This document shows, in pieces, positions 1 to 5,674 of a stretch of DNA of 7,941 bases. A program made the position numbers and the translations under genes. How positions within the stretch are numbered: the stretch's first letter is position 1; each line of letters begins with the position of its first letter. The notes beneath the pieces are model-generated. The model searched no databases. It was given only the letters and a program-made list of their open reading frames with translations, and was not told the DNA's origin. The DNA is from CAZCZR01 sp964503455 (GTDB lineage Bacteria > Bacillota > Clostridia > UBA1381): contig CAZCZR010000072.1 in the NCBI GenBank assembly GCA_964503455.1, forward strand, positions 1 through 7,941. The letters are read 5' to 3'.

Positions 1-49
1 GTACGGGGCGGCTTGTTTTTGCGCGTTTTTATTGGGCGCAAGCCGCAAT

Positions 50-80
50 AAAAAATCCCTCCGCAAAAGATACGGAGGGA
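50..80 (-). terminator. Rho-independent terminator of the ilv operon
   Basis: On the minus strand, just after the ilvC stop codon, there is a perfect 8-bp stem (TCCCTCCG / CGGAGGGA) with a 9-nt loop, followed by six T. This is a textbook intrinsic terminator and closes the ilvBNC unit. Confidence 0.88.
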
Positions 81-90
81 TAATATATGT

Positions 91-1080
91 TTACTTATTC
101 CATGAATAAAACTTTCTGATGTCCGCGCCGACTTTTTCGAGCTGATGCTCCGCCTTCATTCTTCTTGTGGCGTTGAAGTGCGCTCTGCCGTTTTTGTTTT
201 CGGCAATCCACTTTGAAGCGAATGTACCGTCCTGGATCTCCTCAAGGATCTTCTTCATTTCCTTCTTTGTATCCTCTGTAACAAGACGCTTGCCCGTTTC
301 GTAATCGCCGAACTCGGCTGTGTCCGAAATGGAGTATCTCATTCTTGAGAAGCCGCCCTCGTAGATAAGGTCAACGATGAGCTTCATCTCGTGGATGCAC
401 TCGAAGTATGCGTTTCTGGGGTCGTAACCCGCTTCAACAAGAGTTTCGAAGCCTGCCTGCATCAAAGCCGTAACGCCGCCGCAAAGAACAGCCTGCTCGC
501 CGAACAGATCCGTTTCCGTTTCGCACTGGAAGGTTGTTTCAAGCACTGCCGCTCTCGCGCCGCCGATGCCCAGAGCATACGCCAGACCTATATCCTGAGC
601 CTTGCCCGAAGCGTCCTGCTCAACGGCGATAAGGCACGGAACACCCTTGCCCGCAACGTACTCCGAACGTACCGTATGACCCGGACCCTTGGGAGCTATC
701 ATTATAACGTCAACATTCTCCGGCGGGATGATCTGCTTGAAGTGAATGTTGAAGCCGTGAGCGAATGCCAGAACCTTGCCCTCGCACAGATTCGGCTCGA
801 TATCTGTCTTATAGATGTCAGCCTGCTTCTCGTCGGGAACGAGCATCATGATAATGTCGCCCTTAGCGGCAGCCTCCGCCGTGCTGTATACGGGAATACC
901 GTAATCTTCAGCAAGCTTGGCCGACTTTGAACCGGCTCTGAGACCTACTATAACATTAACGCCGCTGTCTTTCAGGTTCATCGCGTGAGCGTGTCCCTGT
1001 GAACCGAAGCCTATGATAGCTACGGTCTTGCCGTTTAAAAGACCGAGATTGCAGTCGCTTTCGTAAAATATTTTTGCCAT
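91..1080 (-). CDS. ilvC: Ketol-acid reductoisomerase (NADP+), class I
   Basis: Converts 2-acetolactate to 2,3-dihydroxyisovalerate (and acetohydroxybutyrate to its dihydroxy acid) by Mg-dependent alkyl migration and NADPH reduction, the second common step of valine, leucine and isoleucine synthesis; cytosolic. At 329 residues it has the normal class I length. The N-terminal Rossmann fold carries GFGSQGHA at residues 24-31. The following loop GLRAGSKS (46-53) has Arg48, Ser51 and Ser53, the pattern expected for binding the 2'-phosphate of NADPH. His108 lies in AFAHGFN. In the C-terminal knotted domain the metal ligands are visible as Asp191 and Glu195 (TDLFGEQ) and Glu227 and Glu231 (FECIHE), with Ser252 in the substrate site. 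The start is supported by AAAGAGG about 9 nt upstream. It is the last gene of the ilv cluster, 76 nt after ilvN, and probably has its own promoter in that gap. No damage is seen. Confidence 0.97.
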   Translation of the reverse strand: MAKIFYESDCNLGLLNGKTVAIIGFGSQGHAHAMNLKDSGVNVIVGLRAGSKSAKLAEDYGIPVYSTAEAAAKGDIIMMLVPDEKQADIYKTDIEPNLCEGKVLAFAHGFNIHFKQIIPPENVDVIMIAPKGPGHTVRSEYVAGKGVPCLIAVEQDASGKAQDIGLAYALGIGGARAAVLETTFQCETETDLFGEQAVLCGGVTALMQAGFETLVEAGYDPRNAYFECIHEMKLIVDLIYEGGFSRMRYSISDTAEFGDYETGKRLVTEDTKKEMKKILEEIQDGTFASKWIAENKNGRAHFNATRRMKAEHQLEKVGADIRKFYSWNK

Positions 1081-1116
1081 TTTAAATTACCTCTTTCCTT
1101 TAATTTAAATTTATAA

Positions 1117-1146
1117 ATTATAAAATGGTTTAACTGGTTTTATCAA
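1117..1146 (-). promoter_or_regulatory. Probable internal sigma-A promoter for ilvC
   Basis: In the 76-nt gap between ilvN and ilvC the minus strand reads TTGATA (1146-1141), an 18-nt spacer and a perfect TATAAT (1122-1117), giving a predicted start near 1110 and a 5' leader of about 30 nt. The spacer is one longer than ideal and the gap is very AT-rich, so chance similarity is possible. Confidence 0.5.
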
Positions 1147-1156
1147 CACCTTCGGG

Positions 1157-1657
1157 TCAGTTTACCTTTAGCGTGTTGCTGCCTCTTTCAAGGGCGGTCA
1201 TGCCCGTTCTTGAGATTTCCTCTATGCCGAAGCCGCTCATCAGCTCAATAAACGAGTCGATCTTTCTGTTTCTGCCGGTAATCTCTATAGTAATTGTAGT
1301 GCCGGACATATCTATTACGCTGGCGCGGTAAACGTTTACTATCTCGATTATCTCGCTGCGGGTTTTGGGAGTCGTGCGCACCTTTAAAAGCACAAGGCCT
1401 CTTTTTACTATATCCTCATCGTGAAGCGTCTTTATCTTGATAACGTCCACGAGCTTTCCGAGCTGCTTTGACACCTGCTCCACCACCTGGGCATCGCCGT
1501 TCACCTCGATGGTGATCCTCGACACGGTGGGATCCTGCGTTATCCCGACGGCAAGCGAATGTATGTTAAATCCTCTGCGGCTGAAAAGTCCCGTCACCTT
1601 TGAAAGCACTCCGGCGTGGTTTTCCACCAAAACCGATAATGTGTATCTCTCTGTCAT
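1157..1657 (-). CDS. ilvN: Acetolactate synthase small (regulatory) subunit
   Basis: Regulatory subunit that binds IlvB, stimulates it and confers valine feedback inhibition. It has 166 residues, typical of the 160-175-residue IlvN/IlvH class. An N-terminal ACT domain (about 1-75) is followed by the C-terminal ACT-like domain (about 80-160). The motif ENHAGVLS (12-19) keeps the Asn13 and Gly16 that match the valine-binding Asn11 and Gly14 of E. coli IlvH, so valine sensitivity is expected. The open frame extends 20 codons further upstream, but the ATG at 1657 is chosen because AAGGAGGG sits 8 nt before it and homology begins there. The ilvB stop (1661-1659) lies one base before this start, and the ribosome binding site is inside the end of ilvB, so translation is probably coupled. 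Confidence 0.94.
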   Translation of the reverse strand: MTERYTLSVLVENHAGVLSKVTGLFSRRGFNIHSLAVGITQDPTVSRITIEVNGDAQVVEQVSKQLGKLVDVIKIKTLHDEDIVKRGLVLLKVRTTPKTRSEIIEIVNVYRASVIDMSGTTITIEITGRNRKIDSFIELMSGFGIEEISRTGMTALERGSNTLKVN

Positions 1658-1658
1658 A

Positions 1659-3338
1659 TCATTTACCCTCCTTTTTCGGAAGATATTTGTCATTGAGCGA
1701 ACCGCCCGTCGGCTCAAACGGATCCACCGACACTACCAGCAGATACGAGCCTTCCGCCTCAAGCATTTTGCTTATGGCAGCGTCAACGTCCTTGTTTTCG
1801 CAAACGACCCCGTTTTCAAAGCCGTAAGCCTCGGCAAGCTTGTTGAAGTCGGGATTTCCGCCTTCAAGCGATACCGCCTGATAATTCGACTTATACAAAA
1901 GGAACTGATGCTCATGAACCATGCCCAGACGCTTGTTCTCGAACACTACCATTTTAACCGGTATGTTCCACTGCTTCATGGTACCCATTTCGGGCAGATC
2001 CATCTGGAACGAGCCGTCGCCCATTACGGCGATGACCGGCGTCTTTCCTCCCAGCGCGGCGCTTGCGCCTATAGCTGCCGGAAGTCCGTAGCCCATGGTG
2101 CCGAAGCCTGCCGATGTGATAAACGATCTCGACGAGCGGAAGCGGAAGTTGTTCGCCACCCATATCTGGTTCTGACCGACCTCCGTCGATACATAAGCGT
2201 CCGAATTTGTAAGCGCCGAAAGACGCTGTATGAAATACTTCGGGTTTACATAACCCTCCGTTTCATGATCGCTGCCGTCTTTGGAGTATTGCTTGAGCTT
2301 TTCCGTTTCGTCAAGCCATTCCCCGCTTGCTTTAAGGTCCCCGATTTGAGGCATAAGCTGTTCAAGAACATCCTTTATATCTCCGACAACAGGTATATCC
2401 GGCTGCATATTCTTGCCGATCTCGGCGGGATCTATGTCTATGTGTACAAGCTTCGTTTTATTTTCAAGTCCCGCCGCGTTTGCAACGGAACGGTCGCCGA
2501 GCCTTGCTCCCATAACGACAACAAGATCGGCTTTATTTAAAATAAGGTTGGCGCCCTTGACCCCGTGCGAGCCAATCAGTCCGCAGTAGCGCGGATCGTC
2601 GGAGGGTATTGCGCCTATTCCCATCATAGTCGATACAACGGGAATATCGGTCTTTTTGATAAGCTCTCTAAATTCGTTCTCGGCATCGGAAATGGAGATG
2701 CCGCCTCCGGCAAGTATCACCGGCCGCGCAGACTCCTTCAGCGCCGCCGCCACCTTTTTCACCTGCGACTCGTTCGCCTTGCCCACAAGCTTATAACCCC
2801 TGATATTTACCTCGTACTTTTCATCGGGGTAATCAAATTCCCGCTTCAGAAGATCCATAGGAATGTCAACAAGCACGGGACCGGGCCTGCCGGTCTGGGC
2901 GATGTAGAACGCGTCATCAAGCACCTTGGGTATTTTGAGTCCGTCGTCTATAAGGTAATTGTGCTTTGTGAAGGGAATGGTCGCGCCGGTTATGTCTACC
3001 TCCTGAAAGGCGTCCTTGCCTATAAGCGCCGTTGTGACCTGACCCGTAAGCGCCACCATAGGCACCGAGTCCATATACGCCGTCGCGATACCGGTTATAA
3101 GGTTAGTCGCGCCCGGGCCGGAAGTCGCGGTGCATACGCCCGCGCGTTTGGTAACTCTCGCATAGCCCGACGCCATATGCGCCGCGCCCTGTTCGTTTCT
3201 TGTAAGAATGTGCTTTATCGGCGAAAAAGACAGCCTGTCTATTATAGGCGCGTTAGCGGCTCCGGGATAGCCGAACACTATCTTGACGCCGTTTTCCGAA
3301 AGCTTTTTCACTACCATTTCAGCACCGGTCATTTTCAT
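1659..3338 (-). CDS. ilvB: Acetolactate synthase large (catalytic) subunit
   Basis: Thiamine diphosphate enzyme joining two pyruvates, or pyruvate and 2-ketobutyrate, to start branched-chain amino acid synthesis; it works with IlvN encoded directly downstream. It has 559 residues, the normal length. Domain order: Pyr domain (about 1-170) with catalytic Glu49 in TRNEQGAAHMA and GQVTTALIGKDAFQE (99-113); central FAD domain (about 190-330) with GARLGDRS (277-284) and HIDIDPAEIGKN (299-310); PP domain (about 370-540) with TMGYGLPAA (414-422) and the metal motif GDGSF (440-444) plus Asn468. Three positions differ from classical enzymes: VDIPMD has Met161 for the usual Lys, GSHG has Ser257 for Met, and GMVHEHQ has His477 for the usual Trp. 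The ATG at 3338 has GAGAGGAGAA about 7 nt upstream; a second ATG two codons later is less well placed. The operon context supports a real acetolactate synthase, though its substrate preference may differ. Confidence 0.94.
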   Translation of the reverse strand: MKMTGAEMVVKKLSENGVKIVFGYPGAANAPIIDRLSFSPIKHILTRNEQGAAHMASGYARVTKRAGVCTATSGPGATNLITGIATAYMDSVPMVALTGQVTTALIGKDAFQEVDITGATIPFTKHNYLIDDGLKIPKVLDDAFYIAQTGRPGPVLVDIPMDLLKREFDYPDEKYEVNIRGYKLVGKANESQVKKVAAALKESARPVILAGGGISISDAENEFRELIKKTDIPVVSTMMGIGAIPSDDPRYCGLIGSHGVKGANLILNKADLVVVMGARLGDRSVANAAGLENKTKLVHIDIDPAEIGKNMQPDIPVVGDIKDVLEQLMPQIGDLKASGEWLDETEKLKQYSKDGSDHETEGYVNPKYFIQRLSALTNSDAYVSTEVGQNQIWVANNFRFRSSRSFITSAGFGTMGYGLPAAIGASAALGGKTPVIAVMGDGSFQMDLPEMGTMKQWNIPVKMVVFENKRLGMVHEHQFLLYKSNYQAVSLEGGNPDFNKLAEAYGFENGVVCENKDVDAAISKMLEAEGSYLLVVSVDPFEPTGGSLNDKYLPKKEGK

Positions 3339-3548
3339 TTAGATGTTCTCCTCTCTGCAAGCGGTCAAAAAACCGCCCATTCAAATTTCGGATCCGCGCC
3401 GGATATACCGTCGGGCGCAGATCATATATGAAAAACCAAAGCGGATAATATCGGTTTCTCGGGACGTGGTTTTATATATTTCACATCCTGCGGCAGCGGG
3501 TCTTTGTGCCGCCCGTGCCATTGTATAAAGGTTCTGATTTTATTCATA
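3339..3548 (-). promoter_or_regulatory. ilvB 5' leader, possible attenuator
   Basis: About 210 nt separate the predicted transcription start from ilvB. Two structures near the 3' end compete for the same bases. One is a stem CGCCC (3417-3413) / GGGCG (3378-3374), enclosing a small hairpin ATCCG-GCG-CGGAT (3404-3392), and is followed by six T (3372-3367). The other is GCGGT (3376-3372) / ACCGC (3365-3361). A third hairpin, GCGGCA/TGCCGC, lies at 3512-3490. Upstream of these is an open frame of 41 codons (3547-3422) whose ATG is at about +1. It ends PILSALVFHI, with five Ile/Leu/Val residues in the last nine, as in a branched-chain leader peptide. No Shine-Dalgarno site precedes it, and a second overlapping frame (3521-3381, 46 residues) also lacks one. 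No T-box consensus is visible. Attenuation is an inference from these structures. Confidence 0.4.
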
Positions 3549-3554
3549 CACACT

Positions 3555-3583
3555 ATTATATCATTTTCATTCTTTTGTGTCAA
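3555..3583 (-). promoter_or_regulatory. Consensus sigma-A promoter of the ilvBNC operon
   Basis: The minus strand shows a perfect TTGACA (3583-3578), a 17-nt spacer and a perfect TATAAT (3560-3555). The predicted start is near 3547-3549. An A/T-rich stretch immediately upstream (about 3584-3600) could act as an UP element. A full consensus match suggests high basal strength, with control exerted in the leader. Confidence 0.88.
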
Positions 3584-3602
3584 TAACTTTTTTAAATTTA
3601 TC

Positions 3603-3644
3603 AGCGGTTTTTAGGGTAAATTCCCGCTTTACATAAAAACCGCT
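3603..3644. repeat. Long inverted repeat upstream of the ilv promoter
   Basis: On the minus strand an 11-base arm AGCGGTTTTTA (3644-3634) is perfectly complementary to TAAAAACCGCT (3613-3603), and inside it GTAAA (3632-3628) pairs with TTTAC (3620-3616). Together they make a stem of about 16 bp with a small internal loop. Its left arm is also the 3' arm of the mgtE terminator, so the two hairpins exclude each other in RNA. It could be a second-chance terminator fold or a protein operator 20 bp upstream of the ilv -35 box. Confidence 0.55.
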
Positions 3645-3663
3645 CCGCGGGAACGGAACGGTT
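3635..3663 (-). terminator. Rho-independent terminator of mgtE
   Basis: Beginning 14 nt after the mgtE stop, the minus strand forms a 10-bp stem AACCGTTCCG / CGGAGCGGTT (one U-G wobble) with a 6-nt loop, continuing into a run of five T. This separates mgtE transcription from the ilv promoter. Confidence 0.83.
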
Positions 3664-3677
3664 TAAATTATGGTTTC

Positions 3678-5033
3678 TCATGACAAAATCATTATCGCTA
3701 AGCTGAAATATATCAGCAGGGACATGGCGTCAACGAGAGTTGTTATAAGAGGGCTCGCCATTACTGCGGGGTCGAGGCCTATCTTCTTTGAGAGGATGGG
3801 CAGCGTACAGCCGACAAGCTTCGAGGCAAGCACCGTACATACAAGCGTGAGCGAAAGCACAGCGTCTATAGCTATGCCGACTCTGTCTATAAGCATGACC
3901 TTGAAAAAGTTCGCCGCCGCAAGCGACAGACCGCATATCACAGCGACTCTGACCTCTTTCCAGACAACCTTCAGCGTGTCCGAAAACTTGACGTCGCCGA
4001 GCGACAGCGCCCTTATTACCGACACCGAGGCCTGGGATCCGGAGTTTCCGCCCGTGTCCGAAAGCATGGGGATAAACGCCGAAAGTATACCGTAGCTCGG
4101 CGTTACGGATTCAAAGCGTCTTATAATAATGCTTGAAAGCGTAGCCGAAAGCATCAGTATCAAAAGCCACGGGATCCTTGCGCGGAAGGTTTCAAGCACG
4201 CCTGTTTTCAGGTAAGGCTTATCCGACGGCGACATACCGCTCATTCGCGCAATATCCTCTGTCGCCTCGTCCTCCATGACGTCCATCGCGTCGTCGAAGG
4301 TCACGATTCCCACAAGCCGCTTTTCGTCATCGACTACCGGCATCGCAAGGAAGTTGTACTTTTTAAAGTAGTTCGCAACGACCTCCTGATCCTCCATGGT
4401 GTGAAGATAAATAACGTTTGTTTCCATTATATCTTCGATTATCTCATCCTCGTCCGCCAAAAGAAGCGTCCGCACCGATACCATGCCTATAAGCGTCTTG
4501 TTCTCCGCGGTGACATAACAGGTGTAGATAGTTTCCTTGTCAACGCCTGTGCGTCTGATACGCTTTATAGCCTCCTCAACAGTCATTTTCGGGCGCAGAC
4601 TGACGTACTCGACTGTCATGATGCTGCCCGCGCTGTCATCGGGGTATTTCAAAATTTCGTTTATCATCTTGCGCGTCGCGGGGTCGGCGTTTTGAAGTAT
4701 TCTCGTGACTACGTTCGCGGGCATCTCGCCCACAATGTCAACCGCGTCGTCAATATACAGCTCCTCGATAACCTCTTTAAGCTCTGTATCAGAAAAATTG
4801 CGTATCAGAAATTCCTGCTCGGAAGCGTCCATCTCAACGAAAACCTCCGCCGCCAGATCCTTCGGCAAAAGCCTGAAAAGTATCGGCAGAAGCTCCTCCG
4901 GCACGTCCTCGAATATGGACGCTATATCCGCCGAGTTCATGGTTGAAAGCACGTCGCGCAGAACAGAATATTTTTTACTCTCGCAAAGAGCTATGATCGT
5001 CTTGCCGAGAGTCGAAAGGTTTTTTTCCTCCAT
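3678..5033 (-). CDS. mgtE: Magnesium channel/transporter MgtE
   Basis: Homodimeric Mg2+-gated Mg2+ channel of the cytoplasmic membrane. It has 451 residues, the family's usual length. Domains in order: the MgtE N superhelical domain (about 30-135), two CBS domains (about 136-200 and 203-262) that sense cytosolic Mg2+, a plug/connecting helix (about 263-285), and five membrane segments (from about 285 to 451). The pore signature PMLSDTGGNSGSQAS (322-336) is intact. TTLVDAMSLLIYF (431-443) keeps the conserved metal-site Asp435, although the usual Gly after it in many homologues (DxxGLxIYF) is Ser438. The start is supported by GGAGGGAGA about 8 nt upstream. It is a single-gene unit between its own terminator and a leftward promoter inside repeat copy 1. 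No M-box riboswitch was recognised in the leader. The assignment is secure; the main ion could include Co2+ as in other MgtE proteins. Confidence 0.97.
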   Translation of the reverse strand: MEEKNLSTLGKTIIALCESKKYSVLRDVLSTMNSADIASIFEDVPEELLPILFRLLPKDLAAEVFVEMDASEQEFLIRNFSDTELKEVIEELYIDDAVDIVGEMPANVVTRILQNADPATRKMINEILKYPDDSAGSIMTVEYVSLRPKMTVEEAIKRIRRTGVDKETIYTCYVTAENKTLIGMVSVRTLLLADEDEIIEDIMETNVIYLHTMEDQEVVANYFKKYNFLAMPVVDDEKRLVGIVTFDDAMDVMEDEATEDIARMSGMSPSDKPYLKTGVLETFRARIPWLLILMLSATLSSIIIRRFESVTPSYGILSAFIPMLSDTGGNSGSQASVSVIRALSLGDVKFSDTLKVVWKEVRVAVICGLSLAAANFFKVMLIDRVGIAIDAVLSLTLVCTVLASKLVGCTLPILSKKIGLDPAVMASPLITTLVDAMSLLIYFSLAIMILS

Positions 5034-5242
5034 TTACATACTCTCCCTCCGTTTTTGGAATTTTTCCCAATAATAGAGAGCCGGGATAAGCACGGAACGG
5101 ACACCGTCCCGATTCAATGCGCCCTCGCAAAGGCACCTCCCCGTCTCCCGTGACGGAATAATTACCGCCGGTTTCCATTCTGTGATCATCTCCTTTTTTT
5201 GATTTGGCAGGCATGACGCGATATATACCGCTTTCGCCGCCT
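5034..5242 (-). promoter_or_regulatory. mgtE 5' leader of about 210 nt
   Basis: The transcript from the promoter at 5277-5249 would carry this leader. Its first bases (GTAA..GGCGAA.GCGGT pattern) resemble the start of the toxin mRNA leader downstream of repeat copy 2, so the two are probably related by duplication. It holds two good hairpins: GTGCCT/GGGCGC near 5136-5118 and GGGACGG/CCGTTCC near 5109-5093. A strong AAAGGAG lies at 5197-5191. A 51-codon frame starts at 5189 directly against that site, too close for normal initiation. It ends TAA immediately before the mgtE ATG. Another ATG at 5178 is better spaced but runs out of frame into mgtE. I do not recognise M-box or yybP-ykoY consensus motifs. 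Whether this is a regulatory RNA, a small gene or decayed sequence is open. Confidence 0.4.
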
Positions 5243-5248
5243 TTTACT

Positions 5249-5277
5249 ATTGTATCATAACCGGAAATATTTTTCAA
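5249..5277 (-). promoter_or_regulatory. Leftward promoter in repeat copy 1, reading into mgtE
   Basis: TTGAAA (5277-5272), a 17-nt spacer and TACAAT (5254-5249) on the minus strand, five of six bases matching at each box. The predicted start is near 5242. It is identical to the promoter ahead of the toxin gene in copy 2 and is the only good leftward promoter seen upstream of mgtE. Confidence 0.72.
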
Positions 5278-5319
5278 TACCCAATTATGATATTTTTTCG
5301 CCGAAAATAAAAAAATCCC

Positions 5320-5348
5320 TTGACATAAGAGATATGGCATGGTATAAT
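5320..5348 (+). promoter_or_regulatory. Consensus promoter of small RNA copy 1
   Basis: Perfect TTGACA (5320-5325), 17-nt spacer and perfect TATAAT (5343-5348), with A-tracts just upstream that resemble an UP element. The predicted start is near 5355. It is expected to be very strong, as is usual for type I antitoxin RNAs. Confidence 0.88.
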
Positions 5349-5354
5349 GATGAC

Positions 5355-5467
5355 AGATAAGCAGAAAGCGGTCAAACCGATGTTTCTGTTAGAAAAATTG
5401 GGTTACTGCAGAAAGAAATTTTCTACCAAATAACCGTCCTATTCCCGTAGGGCGGTTATTTCTTTGT
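5355..5467 (+). ncRNA. Putative type I antitoxin small RNA, copy 1
   Basis: A transcription unit of about 113 nt with its own consensus promoter and terminator. It converges on the minus-strand hydrophobic peptide gene and is antisense to its last codons, stop and 3' untranslated region (at least 5428-5467, more if the toxin mRNA runs further). By analogy with txpA/RatA and bsrG/SR4 it would pair with the toxin mRNA and trigger decay or block translation. Inside it, CGGT-CAA-ACCG is nested in CAGAAA/TTTCTG, giving a 5' stem-loop. A 27-codon frame (5350-5433) overlaps it, but its ATG lies between the -10 box and the predicted start and has no ribosome binding site, so I favour a non-coding RNA. 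The 5' end is predicted only from promoter geometry. Confidence 0.7.
5428..5467 (+). terminator. Terminator of small RNA copy 1, shared with toxin 3' end
   Basis: A 14-bp stem (5428-5441 with 5448-5461, one U-G wobble) and a 6-nt loop, followed by CTTTGT on the plus strand. On the minus strand the same hairpin begins at the toxin stop codon but ends in GG rather than a U run, so it is a weaker terminator there and the toxin mRNA may extend further. Confidence 0.8.
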
Positions 5468-5518
5468 TATCCAAAACATAAGCAATATTAACAATAACTG
5501 CAATGTTAACTCGCTCAT
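5456..5518 (-). CDS. Small hydrophobic peptide, putative type I toxin
   Basis: Twenty residues: MSELTLQ, a hydrophobic core rich in Leu/Ile with Met and Phe, then WITKK and stop. This is one short membrane-spanning segment with a basic C-terminal tail, the form of type I membrane toxins. It resembles Ibs (18-19 residues) in size and Fst/TxpA/BsrG in genetic layout. The ribosome binding site GGAAGGAG lies 6 nt before the ATG, which is excellent. The promoter TTGAAA-N17-TACAAT (5597-5569) gives a leader of about 44 nt. The last residues and stop lie in repeat copy 1, whose small RNA is antisense to them. The whole is too short for normal gene calling. Toxicity is inferred from form and context; it could also be another small membrane peptide with an antisense regulator. 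Confidence 0.68.
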   Translation of the reverse strand: MSELTLQLLLILLMFWITKK

Positions 5519-5568
5519 GAAGAACTCCTTCCGAAACAGCCGCCGACCGCTTCGCCTATCCGCTTACC

Positions 5569-5597
5569 ATTGTATCATAACCGGAAATATTTTTCAA
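5569..5597 (-). promoter_or_regulatory. Toxin promoter in repeat copy 2
   Basis: TTGAAA (5597-5592), 17-nt spacer, TACAAT (5574-5569) on the minus strand, predicted start near 5562, about 44 nt before the toxin ATG. It is weaker than the opposing small RNA promoter, matching the usual antitoxin excess. Confidence 0.75.
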
Positions 5598-5639
5598 TAC
5601 CCAATTATGATATTTTTTCGCCGAAAATAAAAAAATCCC

Positions 5640-5668
5640 TTGACATAAGAGATATGGCATGGTATAAT
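5640..5668 (+). promoter_or_regulatory. Consensus promoter of small RNA copy 2
   Basis: TTGACA (5640-5645), 17-nt spacer, TATAAT (5663-5668), identical to copy 1. It is divergent from the toxin promoter, with 42 bp between the two -35 boxes. Confidence 0.87.
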
Positions 5669-5674
5669 GATGAC

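Larger units (their letters stand above)
5249..5467 (+). repeat. 219-bp perfect direct repeat, copy 1
   Basis: Identical base for base to 5569-5787 (offset 320, no mismatch found on reading). The left edge falls at the -10 box of a leftward promoter and the right edge falls within the codons just before the toxin stop. It contains divergent promoters, a small RNA gene and a terminator. Left of the edge the two flanks still resemble each other loosely, so the ancestral duplication was larger than the perfect block. Confidence 0.97.

Noticed and set aside
8..46. 8-bp inverted repeat GCGGCTTG / CAAGCCGC at the window edge
   Set aside because: The stem is perfect, but the loop is 23 nt and no U-tract follows on either strand in a way that suits a terminator. 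The ilv terminator at 50-80 already explains this end, and the neighbouring gene is outside the window.
1437..2540. Long plus-strand open frame opposite ilvN/ilvB (367 codons)
   Set aside because: It is antisense to clearly conserved ilvN and ilvB sequence, has no recognisable domain and reflects codon structure of the real genes. The same applies to 391-930, 1600-1827, 2565-3431, 3343-3528, 3670-4095, 4401-4946 and 4705-5073 on the plus strand, and to 1954-2163, 3730-3936 and 6319-6510 on the minus strand.
3339..3548. T-box element before ilvB
   Set aside because: The leader has no AGGGTGGNACCGCG-like T-box sequence and no recognisable specifier stem; GGGCGGTTTTTTGACCGC is only superficially similar.
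5034..5242. M-box (Mg2+) or yybP-ykoY (Mn2+) riboswitch before mgtE
   Set aside because: The location is where one would expect it, but the conserved GGTGAGGCTCC-type and GGGGAGTAGC-type motifs are not present. A covariance-model search would settle it.
4975..5340. 121-codon minus-strand frame overlapping the start of mgtE
   Set aside because: It begins inside the direct repeat, upstream of the mapped promoter elements, and runs out of frame through the mgtE ribosome binding site into mgtE. Its residues look like translated leader, with no coherent domain.
5350..5433. 27-codon plus-strand frame inside each small RNA (second copy 5670-5753)
   Set aside because: The ATG lies between the -10 box and the predicted transcription start, and no ribosome binding site precedes it or the internal ATG. 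The convergent hydrophobic peptide with its strong ribosome binding site explains the region better. It should be revisited if RNA ends prove to lie further upstream.
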